Made by a program: the position numbers and the translations under genes. From contig JAZQUI010000032.1 of the NCBI GenBank assembly GCA_045631205.1, positions 1-20,482 of the forward strand: a stretch of DNA of 20,482 nt, read 5' to 3'. The stretch comes from HGM04593 sp045631205 (GTDB lineage Bacteria; Bacteroidota; Bacteroidia; Bacteroidales; Bacteroidaceae). Each line of letters starts with the position of its first letter. The stretch's first letter is position 1. The notes below the pieces were generated by a model. It saw only the letters and a program-made list of their open reading frames with translations. It ran no database searches and was not told where the DNA came from. Below are positions 1 through 6,667 of this stretch, piece after piece.

Positions 1-1
1 T

Positions 2-184
2 AAACGCCTTCCCGATGGTCGGTTAGCTCAGCGCCTCTCTCCTCGCCGCCCCAAAAGCCATTGGACTCAACTGAACATGGACCGATGCGTGGATCTTGAA
101 GACAGAGGCTTGATGACTGAAGCCGGCAGGCGTGCACTCAATAACATTGCTATCGCAGGGAACGGTCCCGGAGCTCCAAAGTAA
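2..184 (+). CDS. YdeI/OmdA-family protein, C-terminal fragment (5' end outside window)
   Basis: An open frame enters from the left edge and runs about 60 codons to TAA at 182-184. The peptide contains RRPKSHWTQLN followed by DRGLMTEAGRRAL. This matches the YdeI/OmdA pattern as I remember it, where an RRPxSxWSxxN segment is followed by a basic helix ending in GxMTEAG. The family is described as bacteriocin-protection-like, and its biochemical role is poorly known. Members usually carry a further domain of roughly 60 residues after the MTEAG helix. Here the frame ends only about 20 residues after it, so the protein looks cut short. Its last 35 bp overlap the 3' end of the minus-strand four-cysteine gene. 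A truncated pseudogene at an insertion boundary and a short intact family variant are both possible. Confidence 0.6.
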   Translation, partial: KRLPDGRLAQRLSPRRPKSHWTQLNMDRCVDLEDRGLMTEAGRRALNNIAIAGNGPGAPK

Positions 185-359
185 TATCCATATAACTCCG
201 CTTGCCTTCGATGTAATCTGCATAGAGCCTTTCGGCATCCCTGCCTTTGAGGATACGACATTTGCCACACTCGTCGCAATCGTGCAGGCAGCGCCAGGCA
301 TCGAGCACATAGGCTTGGCGCTCTTCTTTGGTGGAGTTGTCTATCTTTGGTGGTTGCAT
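150..359 (-). CDS. Four-cysteine mini-protein, copy B
   Basis: A 69-residue cytoplasmic-looking protein with no signal peptide or membrane segment. Cysteines 24, 28, 31 and 34 form a C-x3-C-x2-C-x2-C cluster in the segment CLHDCDECGKCRILKGRDAE, a spacing suited to a bound metal (Fe-S or zinc), which is inference. The C-terminal half has the pattern LYADYIxGxRSYM. It is about 71% identical (49 of 69 by hand alignment) to the gene at 3800-4015. It starts 6 bp after the arsenate-reductase stop and is the last gene of the operon; its ATG is the only reasonable start. The conservation of both copies argues that it is a real gene. I do not recognise a named family. Confidence 0.8.
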   Translation of the reverse strand: MQPPKIDNSTKEERQAYVLDAWRCLHDCDECGKCRILKGRDAERLYADYIEGKRSYMDITLELRDRSLR

Positions 360-365
360 ATTATT

Positions 366-770
366 TTATAAAAACATTTCCTTAAACTTCGCTTTGATTT
401 CGTCCCTCACTCTGCGGAATTCCTTCATCACAAATTCATCCGTCCCTATGGCATCCGAGGGGTCGTCAAAACCGATGTGTAGCCGCTTGTCTACTTTGCC
501 AATGAAGTTGGGGCAACTCTCGTTTGCTCCGCCGCAGACAGTTATCACATAATCCCACTCATCGTTGAGATATATTTCTACATTTTTGGGGCGATGGCCG
601 GATAGGTCAATACCCACTTCGTTCATCACTTCAATGGCTTTAGGATTCACCCTCTCGGCCGGTTTGGTCCCGGCAGAATGTACTTCCAGGTCGCGGCTGA
701 ACGACTGAAGGAATCCGTGTGCCATCTGACTGCGGCAACTGTTGCCTGTGCACAATATCAATACTCTCAT
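366..770 (-). CDS. arsC: Arsenate reductase, LMW-PTP / thioredoxin-coupled type
   Basis: A 134-residue protein of the low-molecular-weight phosphatase fold. The P-loop is at the N-terminus (C7-TGNSC-R13). A CxxxxxxC pair (C79, C86, in TVCGGANESCPNF) corresponds to the redox cysteines of Staphylococcus-type ArsC, followed by the FDDPS loop. Such enzymes reduce arsenate to arsenite using C7 and a disulfide relay re-reduced by thioredoxin. The frame can be opened three codons earlier at a TTG (779), but ATG at 770 gives the canonical MRVLILC start. It lies 16 bp after the DUF5714 stop and 6 bp before the mini-protein gene. No arsenite pump or ArsR repressor is visible, so a role in another phospho- or thiol-chemistry remains possible. 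Confidence 0.85.
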   Translation of the reverse strand: MRVLILCTGNSCRSQMAHGFLQSFSRDLEVHSAGTKPAERVNPKAIEVMNEVGIDLSGHRPKNVEIYLNDEWDYVITVCGGANESCPNFIGKVDKRLHIGFDDPSDAIGTDEFVMKEFRRVRDEIKAKFKEMFL

Positions 771-786
771 AAAATGCAATTAACTA

Positions 787-1479
787 TTACTGATGTTTGG
801 GAAAGAAGGGACAACGCATGCGGATGCATTGGTTGTTCTTGCCGAAATGTCCGCACACGATGGAAGATTTATCCATGGATACACCGAAGTTCGTTTCAAC
901 GAAATCGATGGCTGACAGGATGGAGAGATAGGAGTCGCGCTTGCAGCATCGTGGGCCACCCACCTCGGCAATCATACCTAACGATGCAGCCGACATCTTG
1001 TGCGACAAAGCAAATGGTTCGACGGTCAATGGGGTGGAGTGCGAGATGACGGAAACGAACATACCGGAACTCAATCCCGCGCCACAAGCTCCCCAGAAGC
1101 CACAAGCCCCACCCGGTACCTGCCTGCCTCGCTTCATCAGTTCCACCAATGCATCGGGAAGTTCGATGTCGCCTCCGGCATTGTGATAGGCTGTCAGCAA
1201 AGCGGCTCCTACCATCACATGATGTTCGGGTCCGTGCATGTGGCAGAAGGGCATCGCCATCATCTTCTCCATAATCTCTATCGGATTCGTGGAGGTTTCC
1301 TCAAGACAAAGCTTGTAAATGGCATCTATGCCCTTTGTGTGGCACTCGTTGCAGACGTAATGTCCTTGCTCGCAACAGGTCTTGCTATCTTCCTTCTTGT
1401 GGCAAATGGCACACTCCATGAGAACTTCCTTTTCCAAATAGTTCAATGGAGCACTACATATCAAACATTCTTCCTTCAT
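787..1479 (-). CDS. DUF5714-like cysteine-rich protein
   Basis: A 230-residue soluble protein. Residues 1-50 hold a dense set of Cys/His pairs (CLIC, CAIC, a CC pair, then GHYVCNECH) resembling a zinc-ribbon or treble-clef module. The rest carries the signature MPFCHMHGPEHHVMVGAALL, then GACGFWGACGAG, GGPRCCKR and a terminal CxHFxxNxxCxxxxCPF cluster. From memory this is the DUF5714 family, common in strict anaerobes and methanogens, with unknown biochemistry; some members are annotated as methyltransferase-associated. The number of conserved cysteines suggests metal or Fe-S binding. It follows the alcohol dehydrogenase by 30 bp and precedes arsC by 16 bp, so it is almost surely co-transcribed with them. 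Confidence 0.75.
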   Translation of the reverse strand: MKEECLICSAPLNYLEKEVLMECAICHKKEDSKTCCEQGHYVCNECHTKGIDAIYKLCLEETSTNPIEIMEKMMAMPFCHMHGPEHHVMVGAALLTAYHNAGGDIELPDALVELMKRGRQVPGGACGFWGACGAGLSSGMFVSVISHSTPLTVEPFALSHKMSAASLGMIAEVGGPRCCKRDSYLSILSAIDFVETNFGVSMDKSSIVCGHFGKNNQCIRMRCPFFPKHQ

Positions 1480-1509
1480 TGTCCTAAAATTATATGTTCA
1501 ACTTTGCAA

Positions 1510-2541
1510 TCAGATAATAGCCACCTTAATAACCCCATCCAATTTATTCTCGAAGATGCGGTAGGCCTCCTCAATCTCGCTCAAAGGGAAGCGATGCGTG
1601 ATGAGTGGAGTGGTGTCAATCTTTCCTGCTTCAATAAGGCGAAGAACCTCCTCGCAGTCGCAACCATCCACGCCACCGGTCTTGAAGGTGAGATTCTTGC
1701 CATACATATCGGGCAGAGGAAGCACCTGAGGCTGGTCGTAGAGGGCTACCACCGTTACGATGGCATTGGGACGGGCACACTCCCACGCCAAGCGGAAGGT
1801 GTCATCGGCTCCTGCCACTTCGAGCACTCTATCAGCACCTCCGTGGTCGCTGTTCTTCAAGACAAACTCCTTGCACTCTTCGGGAGTGGTGAGCAGCACA
1901 TCGGGGTAATGCTTGCGTACAAATGCTTGTCTTTCTTCAGACTTCTCACAAACAATGATGCGTTTGGGCTTATGAAGCATCACACAAAGCAGCGTGCAGA
2001 TGCCTGTAGGCCCCGCTCCTATTATCAGTACCGTATCATCTTCGGTTATTTCTGAAATGCGAGCAGCCCAAAAGCCTGTGGCCAATACATCACCCACAAA
2101 CAATGCCTGTTCATCGCTTACGCTATCGGGAATACGGTTCAGTCCTTGATTTGCCAATGGAACACGCACATATTCTGTCTGACCGCCATCGATGCGGCAT
2201 CCCAACGCCCAACCACCATTCGGGTCGGTGCAATTATTCACATAACCGTTCTTGCAGAAGAAACACTCTCCGCAAAATGTCTCTACGTTTACTGTCACTC
2301 TATCGCCCGGTTTTACATTGGTAACTTCAGCTCCCACCTCCTCGACCACGCCCACCATCTCGTGGCCTACGGTAATGCCCGGCACTGCACGAGGTACACT
2401 TCCATGCTTGATATGTAAATCACTGGTGCAGATGCTGCTCATCGTCACGCGAACAATGGCATCTGTTGGTTTAATCAATACAGGCTTCGGCTTCTCCACC
2501 AAAGCGAACTTTCCTTTTTCTATGTATGTGTATGCTAGCAT
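1510..2541 (-). CDS. Zinc-dependent alcohol dehydrogenase (MDR superfamily)
   Basis: A 343-residue medium-chain dehydrogenase of normal length. Catalytic zinc ligands are visible as C38 (SSICTSD) and H60-E61 (GHEMVG). The structural zinc loop is complete, with C90, C93, C96 and C104. The Rossmann motif GAGPTG sits near residue 175, so it should oxidise or reduce an alcohol/carbonyl substrate with NAD(P). The overall pattern resembles the threonine/butanediol/isopropanol dehydrogenase branch, but the substrate cannot be told. It starts 10 bp after the nuclease-like gene and is followed after 30 bp by the DUF5714 gene, within one minus-strand operon. Its neighbours suggest a redox or detoxification job rather than housekeeping fermentation, which is inference. 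Confidence 0.9.
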   Translation of the reverse strand: MLAYTYIEKGKFALVEKPKPVLIKPTDAIVRVTMSSICTSDLHIKHGSVPRAVPGITVGHEMVGVVEEVGAEVTNVKPGDRVTVNVETFCGECFFCKNGYVNNCTDPNGGWALGCRIDGGQTEYVRVPLANQGLNRIPDSVSDEQALFVGDVLATGFWAARISEITEDDTVLIIGAGPTGICTLLCVMLHKPKRIIVCEKSEERQAFVRKHYPDVLLTTPEECKEFVLKNSDHGGADRVLEVAGADDTFRLAWECARPNAIVTVVALYDQPQVLPLPDMYGKNLTFKTGGVDGCDCEEVLRLIEAGKIDTTPLITHRFPLSEIEEAYRIFENKLDGVIKVAII

Positions 2542-2551
2542 TTTTGTCTTA

Positions 2552-3529
2552 TTAGTAATTTTTCAGTTTATCCCAATTAAGGTACCTGTCATGGAATCGC
2601 TCGAAAACAGATTTATATTCTTCGGGGCAAACACTTATTATCCGATTTACAAAATCTTCAAGATTTATTTTCTCAATCTTTTCTTTGTATTCATCACACA
2701 GTCCGTTGGTTAAAGAGTCAAGTTCTCTCTTGGTTGACGGATGCCTTTTAGGCGCAAGGATAATAGAGTATGACAATAATCCTTTTCTATGTCCATATGT
2801 CTCGCTCAGCAGAAAATTACGATAGATTTGAGTAAGTGGAGTAGTACCTTCCATTATACTATTCTCCACATCGGGGGTGAAGCATTTGAGTTCCTTTATA
2901 GCCTCTATATTTTGTGAACGAGGTTTCTTGTTGCCATTTTCATCGATGTCATAGGCTGTATTACTGCCAAGGTTTTCGGAGTATTTGGTTTCTATTGCTA
3001 TGAATCCATCCCGACCATCCGTATCCACAAACTCTATGATTGCATCCATCGCACTCTTGTCGCCAGTCAGTTCCATGTAGTTTCCTGGAATAAACTCTAG
3101 ATCAACTTTCGTCACCTTGTATATGGGATGGTTTGGCAAAGCAGCCTTTATCACCTTTGTTGCAGTATCGGGTAATTCCTTAAGCATCTTCCTCAATGGG
3201 CAGAACAGATTGAATGCCATCGGCTGGCTCGAAAGGAGATTATTGAAGAGTCTGTCTTTATCGATAGTTTCGTATGGTTTCTTGTTTTTAGGATTAGTCC
3301 GTTCTGTTGCATAGTCAAAAGCATACTTGATAAAGAAGTTCTTCCAACATCCATCCTTGGGATTCTCCCCATTACTGATATAGTTACCGTAATAATGCAC
3401 CAGACCATCCCTACCATGGTAGGGACGTATTGCTTCACCAATTTCATAGCGATAGATTGATTGCAATTTTCTACATTCTGCAACAAACTTGGAATCTCCC
3501 CTATATTCCTCACCTAATATATCCTTCAT
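2552..3529 (-). CDS. PD-(D/E)XK nuclease-like protein
   Basis: A 325-residue soluble protein. It contains the motif SSQPMAFNLFCPL near residues 100-112 and a likely PD-(D/E)XK core: D162 in AMDAIIEF, then E180-T-K182 in FIAIETKYSENL. This resembles a group of putative restriction endonucleases I remember as the PGN_0703-like family; that assignment is from memory. No methyltransferase or helicase partner is nearby. A TTG six bases upstream (3535) is in frame, but ATG at 3529 is preferred. It starts 2 bp after the stop of a broken upstream frame and ends 10 bp before the alcohol dehydrogenase start. A nuclease fold inside a redox operon is odd; it may be a cargo or defence gene caught in the operon. 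Confidence 0.65.
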   Translation of the reverse strand: MKDILGEEYRGDSKFVAECRKLQSIYRYEIGEAIRPYHGRDGLVHYYGNYISNGENPKDGCWKNFFIKYAFDYATERTNPKNKKPYETIDKDRLFNNLLSSQPMAFNLFCPLRKMLKELPDTATKVIKAALPNHPIYKVTKVDLEFIPGNYMELTGDKSAMDAIIEFVDTDGRDGFIAIETKYSENLGSNTAYDIDENGNKKPRSQNIEAIKELKCFTPDVENSIMEGTTPLTQIYRNFLLSETYGHRKGLLSYSIILAPKRHPSTKRELDSLTNGLCDEYKEKIEKINLEDFVNRIISVCPEEYKSVFERFHDRYLNWDKLKNY

Positions 3530-3531
3530 AA

Positions 3532-3790
3532 TCAATTCTTTTTCAGATCATCAACATAATCCGTCCTTCTGCCGGATGCCTTCGGCGAGGCTTGGCTACA
3601 CTCGTTGCAAAATGCTAAAGCAAGCTTTGCATTTCACTCGTTTGCACAAGCCTTGACAAACATTTGACTTCATCTTCATCCTTCTCGCTTGGCAAAATAC
3701 AAGCAAGCTTGATTATGCTCTCGCTCGTTCGTCGGTTGACTTCATCTTCCTTCTTGCAAGGCTGTAGCGTATGGCTTCTTCGATTTTCAT
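3532..3790 (-). pseudogene. Remnant of a small gene disrupted by degenerate repeats
   Basis: Between the mini-protein gene and the nuclease gene there is no intact gene, but two coding-like ends. An ATG at 3790, nine bases after the upstream stop, opens a 25-codon frame (begins MKIEEAIRYSLARRKMKS, stop at 3713). A second 33-codon frame without a start (about 3633 down to stop 3532-3534) ends in SGRRTDYVDDLKKN, its stop only 2 bp before the nuclease ATG. Operon-like spacing at both ends, and gene-like sequence only at the ends, suggest one small gene whose middle was replaced by the repeats at 3596-3748. I cannot name the gene. Chance open frames are the alternative. Confidence 0.35.
3596..3748. 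repeat. Two degenerate extragenic repeat units
   Basis: Two units share the same order of words: CTCGTTGCAAAATGCTAAAG (3601) against CTCGCTTGGCAAAATACAAG (3684), each followed by CAAGCTT, a CTCG..CGTT word, and the exact 13-mer TTGACTTCATCTT (3664-3676 and 3736-3748). Unit length differs by about 11 bp (72-83 bp). The first unit contains a near-perfect hairpin at 3610-3634 (AAATGC-t-AAAGC / GCTTTGCATTT). The words resemble those of the tandem repeat at 9077-9239, hinting at one family of extragenic palindromic repeats. This is read by eye. Confidence 0.55.
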
Positions 3791-3799
3791 AAATTCAAA

Positions 3800-4015
3800 T
3801 TATTGCTTATTGCGGCTGTTGTCCCTTATATCAAAAGTAACTTCCATATATGAGCGTGTGCCGTTGATGTAGTCGGCATAGAGGGTTTCGGCATCCCTGC
3901 CTTTGAGTATGCGACACTTGCCGCACTCATGGCAGTCGTGCAGGCACTTCCAAGCTTCAAGCACATAGGATCGTCGCTCATCTTTGGTGGAGTTTTCTAT
4001 TGCCGGAGGTGTCAT
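3800..4015 (-). CDS. Four-cysteine mini-protein, copy A
   Basis: A 71-residue soluble protein, paralogous to the gene at 150-359 (about 71% identity over 69 residues, no gaps). It keeps all four cysteines (24, 28, 31, 34; C-x3-C-x2-C-x2-C), the block ECGKCRILKGRDAE, and the LYADYIxGxRSYM tail. Most substitutions are conservative (E/D, R/K, I/V), the pattern expected of two functional copies. It is the first gene of the minus-strand operon and has its own well-formed promoter about 55 bp upstream. Binding of a metal or Fe-S cluster is inferred from cysteine spacing only. Family not recognised. Confidence 0.82.
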   Translation of the reverse strand: MTPPAIENSTKDERRSYVLEAWKCLHDCHECGKCRILKGRDAETLYADYINGTRSYMEVTFDIRDNSRNKQ

Positions 4016-4069
4016 AATCTTGTTTTTATTATGTTGGGCTAAATGTTGTGGCTGTTGTTTTCAGTTACG

Positions 4070-4101
4070 CAAACCTATAATATTATTTCTGTATAAACAA
4101 A
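4070..4101 (-). promoter_or_regulatory. Promoter of the mini-protein/arsC operon
   Basis: On the minus strand, TTTG (4098-4101), a 20-bp spacer, then TAGGTTTG (4070-4077) match the Bacteroidetes consensus TTTG-N19-21-TAnnTTTG exactly. The predicted start point is near 4063, giving a leader of roughly 45 nt before the ATG at 4015. Confidence 0.7.
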
Positions 4102-4140
4102 ACATTGCAGGCTGAATAAATGGGTTATCGATAAAAAGGT

Positions 4141-4148
4141 TATCTTTG
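4141..4148 (+). promoter_or_regulatory. -7 box for the hypothetical gene at 4185
   Basis: TATCTTTG matches TAnnTTTG exactly. No clear -33 box is present at the right distance. Its position makes a TTG start at 4146 unlikely and supports the ATG at 4185. It diverges from the operon promoter at 4070-4101. Confidence 0.45.
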
Positions 4149-4184
4149 CTGTTGATTTCGCGGCATTGCCGTGTGCTCGATGCT

Positions 4185-4475
4185 ATGTATCAGAAATTTA
4201 TTATAACGGACGATGGGGTGCTGAGGCTTGGGAAGGTTTATCACCACCGTAATTTGTTGCGAAGGAACGAAGGGTGTTCCTTTGGTGGCGGGCTATGGCG
4301 TTTCGACGAGGAGCGTGGGGTGGTGGTGCTCTATGGCCGTTCTTTTGAGTTTGGCCCACCCGAATTTGCTCATTTGGCGTGTGTCGATTGGGATAGCGTG
4401 GAACTGGCTCCTGCACCTCTTTTCTATCAGCCGCATTGGCCCTACGACGACACGCTTATCTTTGTTTGTGAGTGA
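4185..4475 (+). CDS. Conserved hypothetical protein
   Basis: A 96-residue soluble protein beginning MYQKFIITDDGVLRLGKV. It has a GGGLWRFDEERGVVVLYG segment, then SFEFGPP, and a C-terminal PHWPYDDTLIF. The frame extends upstream to a TTG at 4146, but that overlaps the -7 box, so ATG 4185 is used. From memory, short proteins of this layout (GKVYxHRxLL, GGGxWRxD, FGPPxF, WPY) are found across Bacteroides and relatives with no assigned role. No signal peptide, membrane segment or catalytic motif is evident. It is convergent with the acyltransferase gene, 6 bp apart at the stop codons. Confidence 0.7.
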   Translation: MYQKFIITDDGVLRLGKVYHHRNLLRRNEGCSFGGGLWRFDEERGVVVLYGRSFEFGPPEFAHLACVDWDSVELAPAPLFYQPHWPYDDTLIFVCE

Positions 4476-4481
4476 GCCCTT

Positions 4482-5099
4482 TTACAGCTTGTCTATTTCC
4501 TGTTGCAACAGTGCGAGGAAGCTTGCTCCGTGCCCTCCGTCCATTTGTGTGTGATGGAATTGGAAGGAGATGGGAAGAGTGGTCTTGAACCACTGTTTAC
4601 GGTATTTTCCCCACATAACCATTGGGTTGCAGAACTTGTCGGTGTATTGGTTCACAATACAGTCGAGTTCTGTTTGCACCATTGCCGATGTGCCCACAAT
4701 CATGTAATCGTCGAGAAATGAACTCTTGCACTCCTCGGAAGCTTGCTTGGTGAGGGTGTTATAGTCGTTGGCAAAATCTTTAATATCGGGCGTGTATGCA
4801 ATGTCGCAGGAGTTTATTCCGCTCTCGCTGTTGTTTACAATTACGTTTATGCCAATGCGGTCGTACTTAAAGAGCTTTCCCTGTTCGGGGAGAATGTAAA
4901 ATTCCTTTATTTGGCTCGCGGCTTTGCCTATGCACCAGCAGAGCAGGGTGTTGAATTTTATTCCTTGTTTCTTGCTTGCTTTGAGCAGGTTGGTTACGTT
5001 GAAAGTTCTGGTGAGTGTAACCATGGGCATTGGCGATGTCATCCACAGCGAGAAGGCTGCGGCGCGCGATGTTTCTTGTGGGTTTATTTCGGTTTTCAT
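4482..5099 (-). CDS. CatA-like acyltransferase (chloramphenicol acetyltransferase family)
   Basis: A 205-residue protein of the type A chloramphenicol acetyltransferase fold. The hallmark HHxxxDG catalytic segment is near the C-terminus (FHHTQMDGGHGASFL); its second His would deprotonate the acceptor hydroxyl for acetyl-CoA-dependent O-acylation. Length is close to the roughly 210-220 residues of classical enzymes. Many chromosomal Bacteroidales members of this family are not shown to confer resistance, so drug acetylation should not be assumed. It starts 18 bp after the SDR gene and probably forms a two-gene unit with it. The next gene is convergent, 6 bp beyond the stop. Confidence 0.8.
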   Translation of the reverse strand: MKTEINPQETSRAAAFSLWMTSPMPMVTLTRTFNVTNLLKASKKQGIKFNTLLCWCIGKAASQIKEFYILPEQGKLFKYDRIGINVIVNNSESGINSCDIAYTPDIKDFANDYNTLTKQASEECKSSFLDDYMIVGTSAMVQTELDCIVNQYTDKFCNPMVMWGKYRKQWFKTTLPISFQFHHTQMDGGHGASFLALLQQEIDKL

Positions 5100-5117
5100 G
5101 ATTTTCTTGTGTGGTTG

Positions 5118-5831
5118 TTATGCTTCTAGTTTCCAGCCGTTGTCGCCGTGGTAAATCATCTGCTTGGTCATTCCACCATCTATGCAGATGTTCTCTCCTG
5201 TGATGAAGCCCGCCTTTTCGGAGCAGAGGAACAGTACCATGCCGGCAATGTCCATTGGGTTGCCCACACGGCCGGCGGGTTGTTGCACGGCGTCGGCACC
5301 GTTGTATGTGGTGCCGGTGGTGTCTATCCACCCGGGTGAAATGGAATTTACCCTTGCCCGCCCTGCGAGGCTCACGGCAAGAGCATGGGTGAGTGCTGCA
5401 ATGCCCCCTTTGGCTGCTGTGTAGCTCTCGGTTTGCGGTTGGCTCATGCGGTCGCGCGACGAGGAGATGTTCACAATGGATGCTCCCGTTGCAAGGTGGG
5501 GCGCCAGGAGTTTTACAAGGTAGAATGGTGCGGTCACTCCCACGCTAAGTGCGTACTGGAACTCCTCGTAACTGCACTCGTCGATGCCTTTCATCAGGGG
5601 CAGGGCGTTGTTTATTATTATATCGACCTTTTCGTGCTTGCTGAGAATATCGTTGGCAAAGGCTTCGAGCACCTCTTTCTTTGAGATATCTCCCACGAAG
5701 TGTTCGCCCGCTTGCTTGTCTATGACATAGACACTGGCACCGGCGGTACGGAATTCGTTGGCAATGCATTTGCCTATGCCGTTGGCTCCGCCTGTAACAA
5801 TCACCACTTTTTCTTTGAATTTGTTTGGCAT
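5118..5831 (-). CDS. Short-chain dehydrogenase/reductase (SDR)
   Basis: A 237-residue classical SDR. The cofactor motif TGGANGIG is at residues 13-20, the NNA stretch at 74-76, and the active site has NISSS (121-125) with Y137-TAA-K141. The segment GxISPGWIDTTG, the GRVGNPMDIAGMVLFL segment and the terminal GENICIDGGM are all typical. It should interconvert an alcohol and a ketone with NAD(P)H; substrate unknown. It precedes the CatA-like gene by 18 bp on the same strand, which suggests a reduction-then-acylation pair. The upstream region has only a near-consensus -7 (TATCTTTA at 5861-5868, minus strand). Confidence 0.88.
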   Translation of the reverse strand: MPNKFKEKVVIVTGGANGIGKCIANEFRTAGASVYVIDKQAGEHFVGDISKKEVLEAFANDILSKHEKVDIIINNALPLMKGIDECSYEEFQYALSVGVTAPFYLVKLLAPHLATGASIVNISSSRDRMSQPQTESYTAAKGGIAALTHALAVSLAGRARVNSISPGWIDTTGTTYNGADAVQQPAGRVGNPMDIAGMVLFLCSEKAGFITGENICIDGGMTKQMIYHGDNGWKLEA

Positions 5832-5916
5832 GTTCGTAACTGCTTTTTTTTTTGCTAGCGTAAAGATAAGATTAAAAACTGATATGTTTGCGAAGATTGT
5901 TTAATATTATTGTTTG

Positions 5917-5948
5917 CTTGTATATCTCATAGGTTTATTATACTTTTG
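5917..5948 (+). promoter_or_regulatory. Promoter of the nitroreductase gene
   Basis: CTTG (5917-5920), a 20-bp spacer, and TACTTTTG (5941-5948) match the Bacteroidetes -33/-7 pattern. The leader to the ATG at 6016 would be about 60 nt. Confidence 0.5.
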
Positions 5949-6015
5949 TTTAGATGGCTGTGACCGCTTATGTCGGTTGCGGTTGTTTGTTGCCAATGAT
6001 TAAGCGGTAAATTGA

Positions 6016-6666
6016 ATGTTTATGAGAATGATTTTAAAAATGTTGAATGTAACGGCAATGGCTGTGGCGGTGATGCTGTGCGGTTGCCAATTGGAAGATA
6101 ATGCTATGGAAAAGAAAGAGAGTACAGTGGTGGCTGCTATTATGTCGCGCCGCTCTATACGTCAGTACAAGGATGTGCCTGTTGAGCGCGAACTGTTGCA
6201 GAAGATTGCCGAATGTGGCGTGATGGCGCCCAATGCTCTTAACAAGCAGGAGTGGGAGGTGCGCATTGTGGATGACGTGAATTACTTGAACGAGGTTACT
6301 GAATTGATGAAGGTGGATATGCCTTTCTTTGTGAAGAGCGATGCGCCTAATTTCAGAAATGGTTTCCGCAATGCATCGGCTATAATTGCTGTTGCCTGCC
6401 CCGACGACCCCACTGGAATGACACTTGTAAATGTGGGGCTAATGGGCGAGAATATGTGCCTTGCTGCGCAGGATATGGGGCTTGGAACCTGTGTTATGGG
6501 TGGCCCTGCCGTGTTCTTGACCACCAATGAAAAGGCAAAGCCTTATCTCGATAAACTCGGTTTCAGCGAGGGTTATAAACTGCGCTATGTGCTTGGCGTT
6601 GGGTATCCCGACGAGCAGCCCGAAGCAAAGCCGAGAGATTTGAGCAAAATTAAGTTTGTTGATTAA
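6016..6666 (+). CDS. Nitroreductase-family protein with lipoprotein signal
   Basis: A 216-residue protein. Residues 1-23 form a basic-then-hydrophobic signal ending in a lipobox-like LCGC with the acceptor cysteine at 24. The nitroreductase domain follows: SRRSIRQYKDVPV near residue 43 is the FMN-phosphate-binding arginine segment, APNALNKQ follows, and MGENMCLAAQDMGLGTC lies in the second half. Family members are FMN-dependent NAD(P)H oxidoreductases. Export of such an enzyme is unusual but seen in Bacteroidetes annotations. Starts at 6016, 6022 or 6028 are all possible; all keep the signal peptide. A hairpin follows the stop codon. Confidence 0.85.
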   Translation: MFMRMILKMLNVTAMAVAVMLCGCQLEDNAMEKKESTVVAAIMSRRSIRQYKDVPVERELLQKIAECGVMAPNALNKQEWEVRIVDDVNYLNEVTELMKVDMPFFVKSDAPNFRNGFRNASAIIAVACPDDPTGMTLVNVGLMGENMCLAAQDMGLGTCVMGGPAVFLTTNEKAKPYLDKLGFSEGYKLRYVLGVGYPDEQPEAKPRDLSKIKFVD

Positions 6667-6667
6667 G

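Noticed and set aside
16..60. tRNA-like start (GGTCGGTTAGCTCAG) at the left edge
   Set aside because: Only the D-arm-like TTAGCTCAG is present; no matching acceptor, anticodon or T arm follows, and the stretch is better read as codons of the YdeI/OmdA fragment.
366..779. Complete arsenic resistance operon
   Set aside because: ArsC is convincing, but no ArsR repressor, ArsB/Acr3 pump or ArsA is in the window, so the wider label is not supported.
1000..2055. Long plus-strand open frame (about 350 codons)
   Set aside because: It lies opposite the DUF5714 and alcohol dehydrogenase genes, whose motifs are complete; its translation shows no recognisable domain, so it is a shadow.
4482..5099. Chloramphenicol resistance gene
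   Set aside because: The HHxxxDG fold is clear, but it is paired with an SDR and lacks mobile-element context; resistance cannot be claimed from sequence alone.
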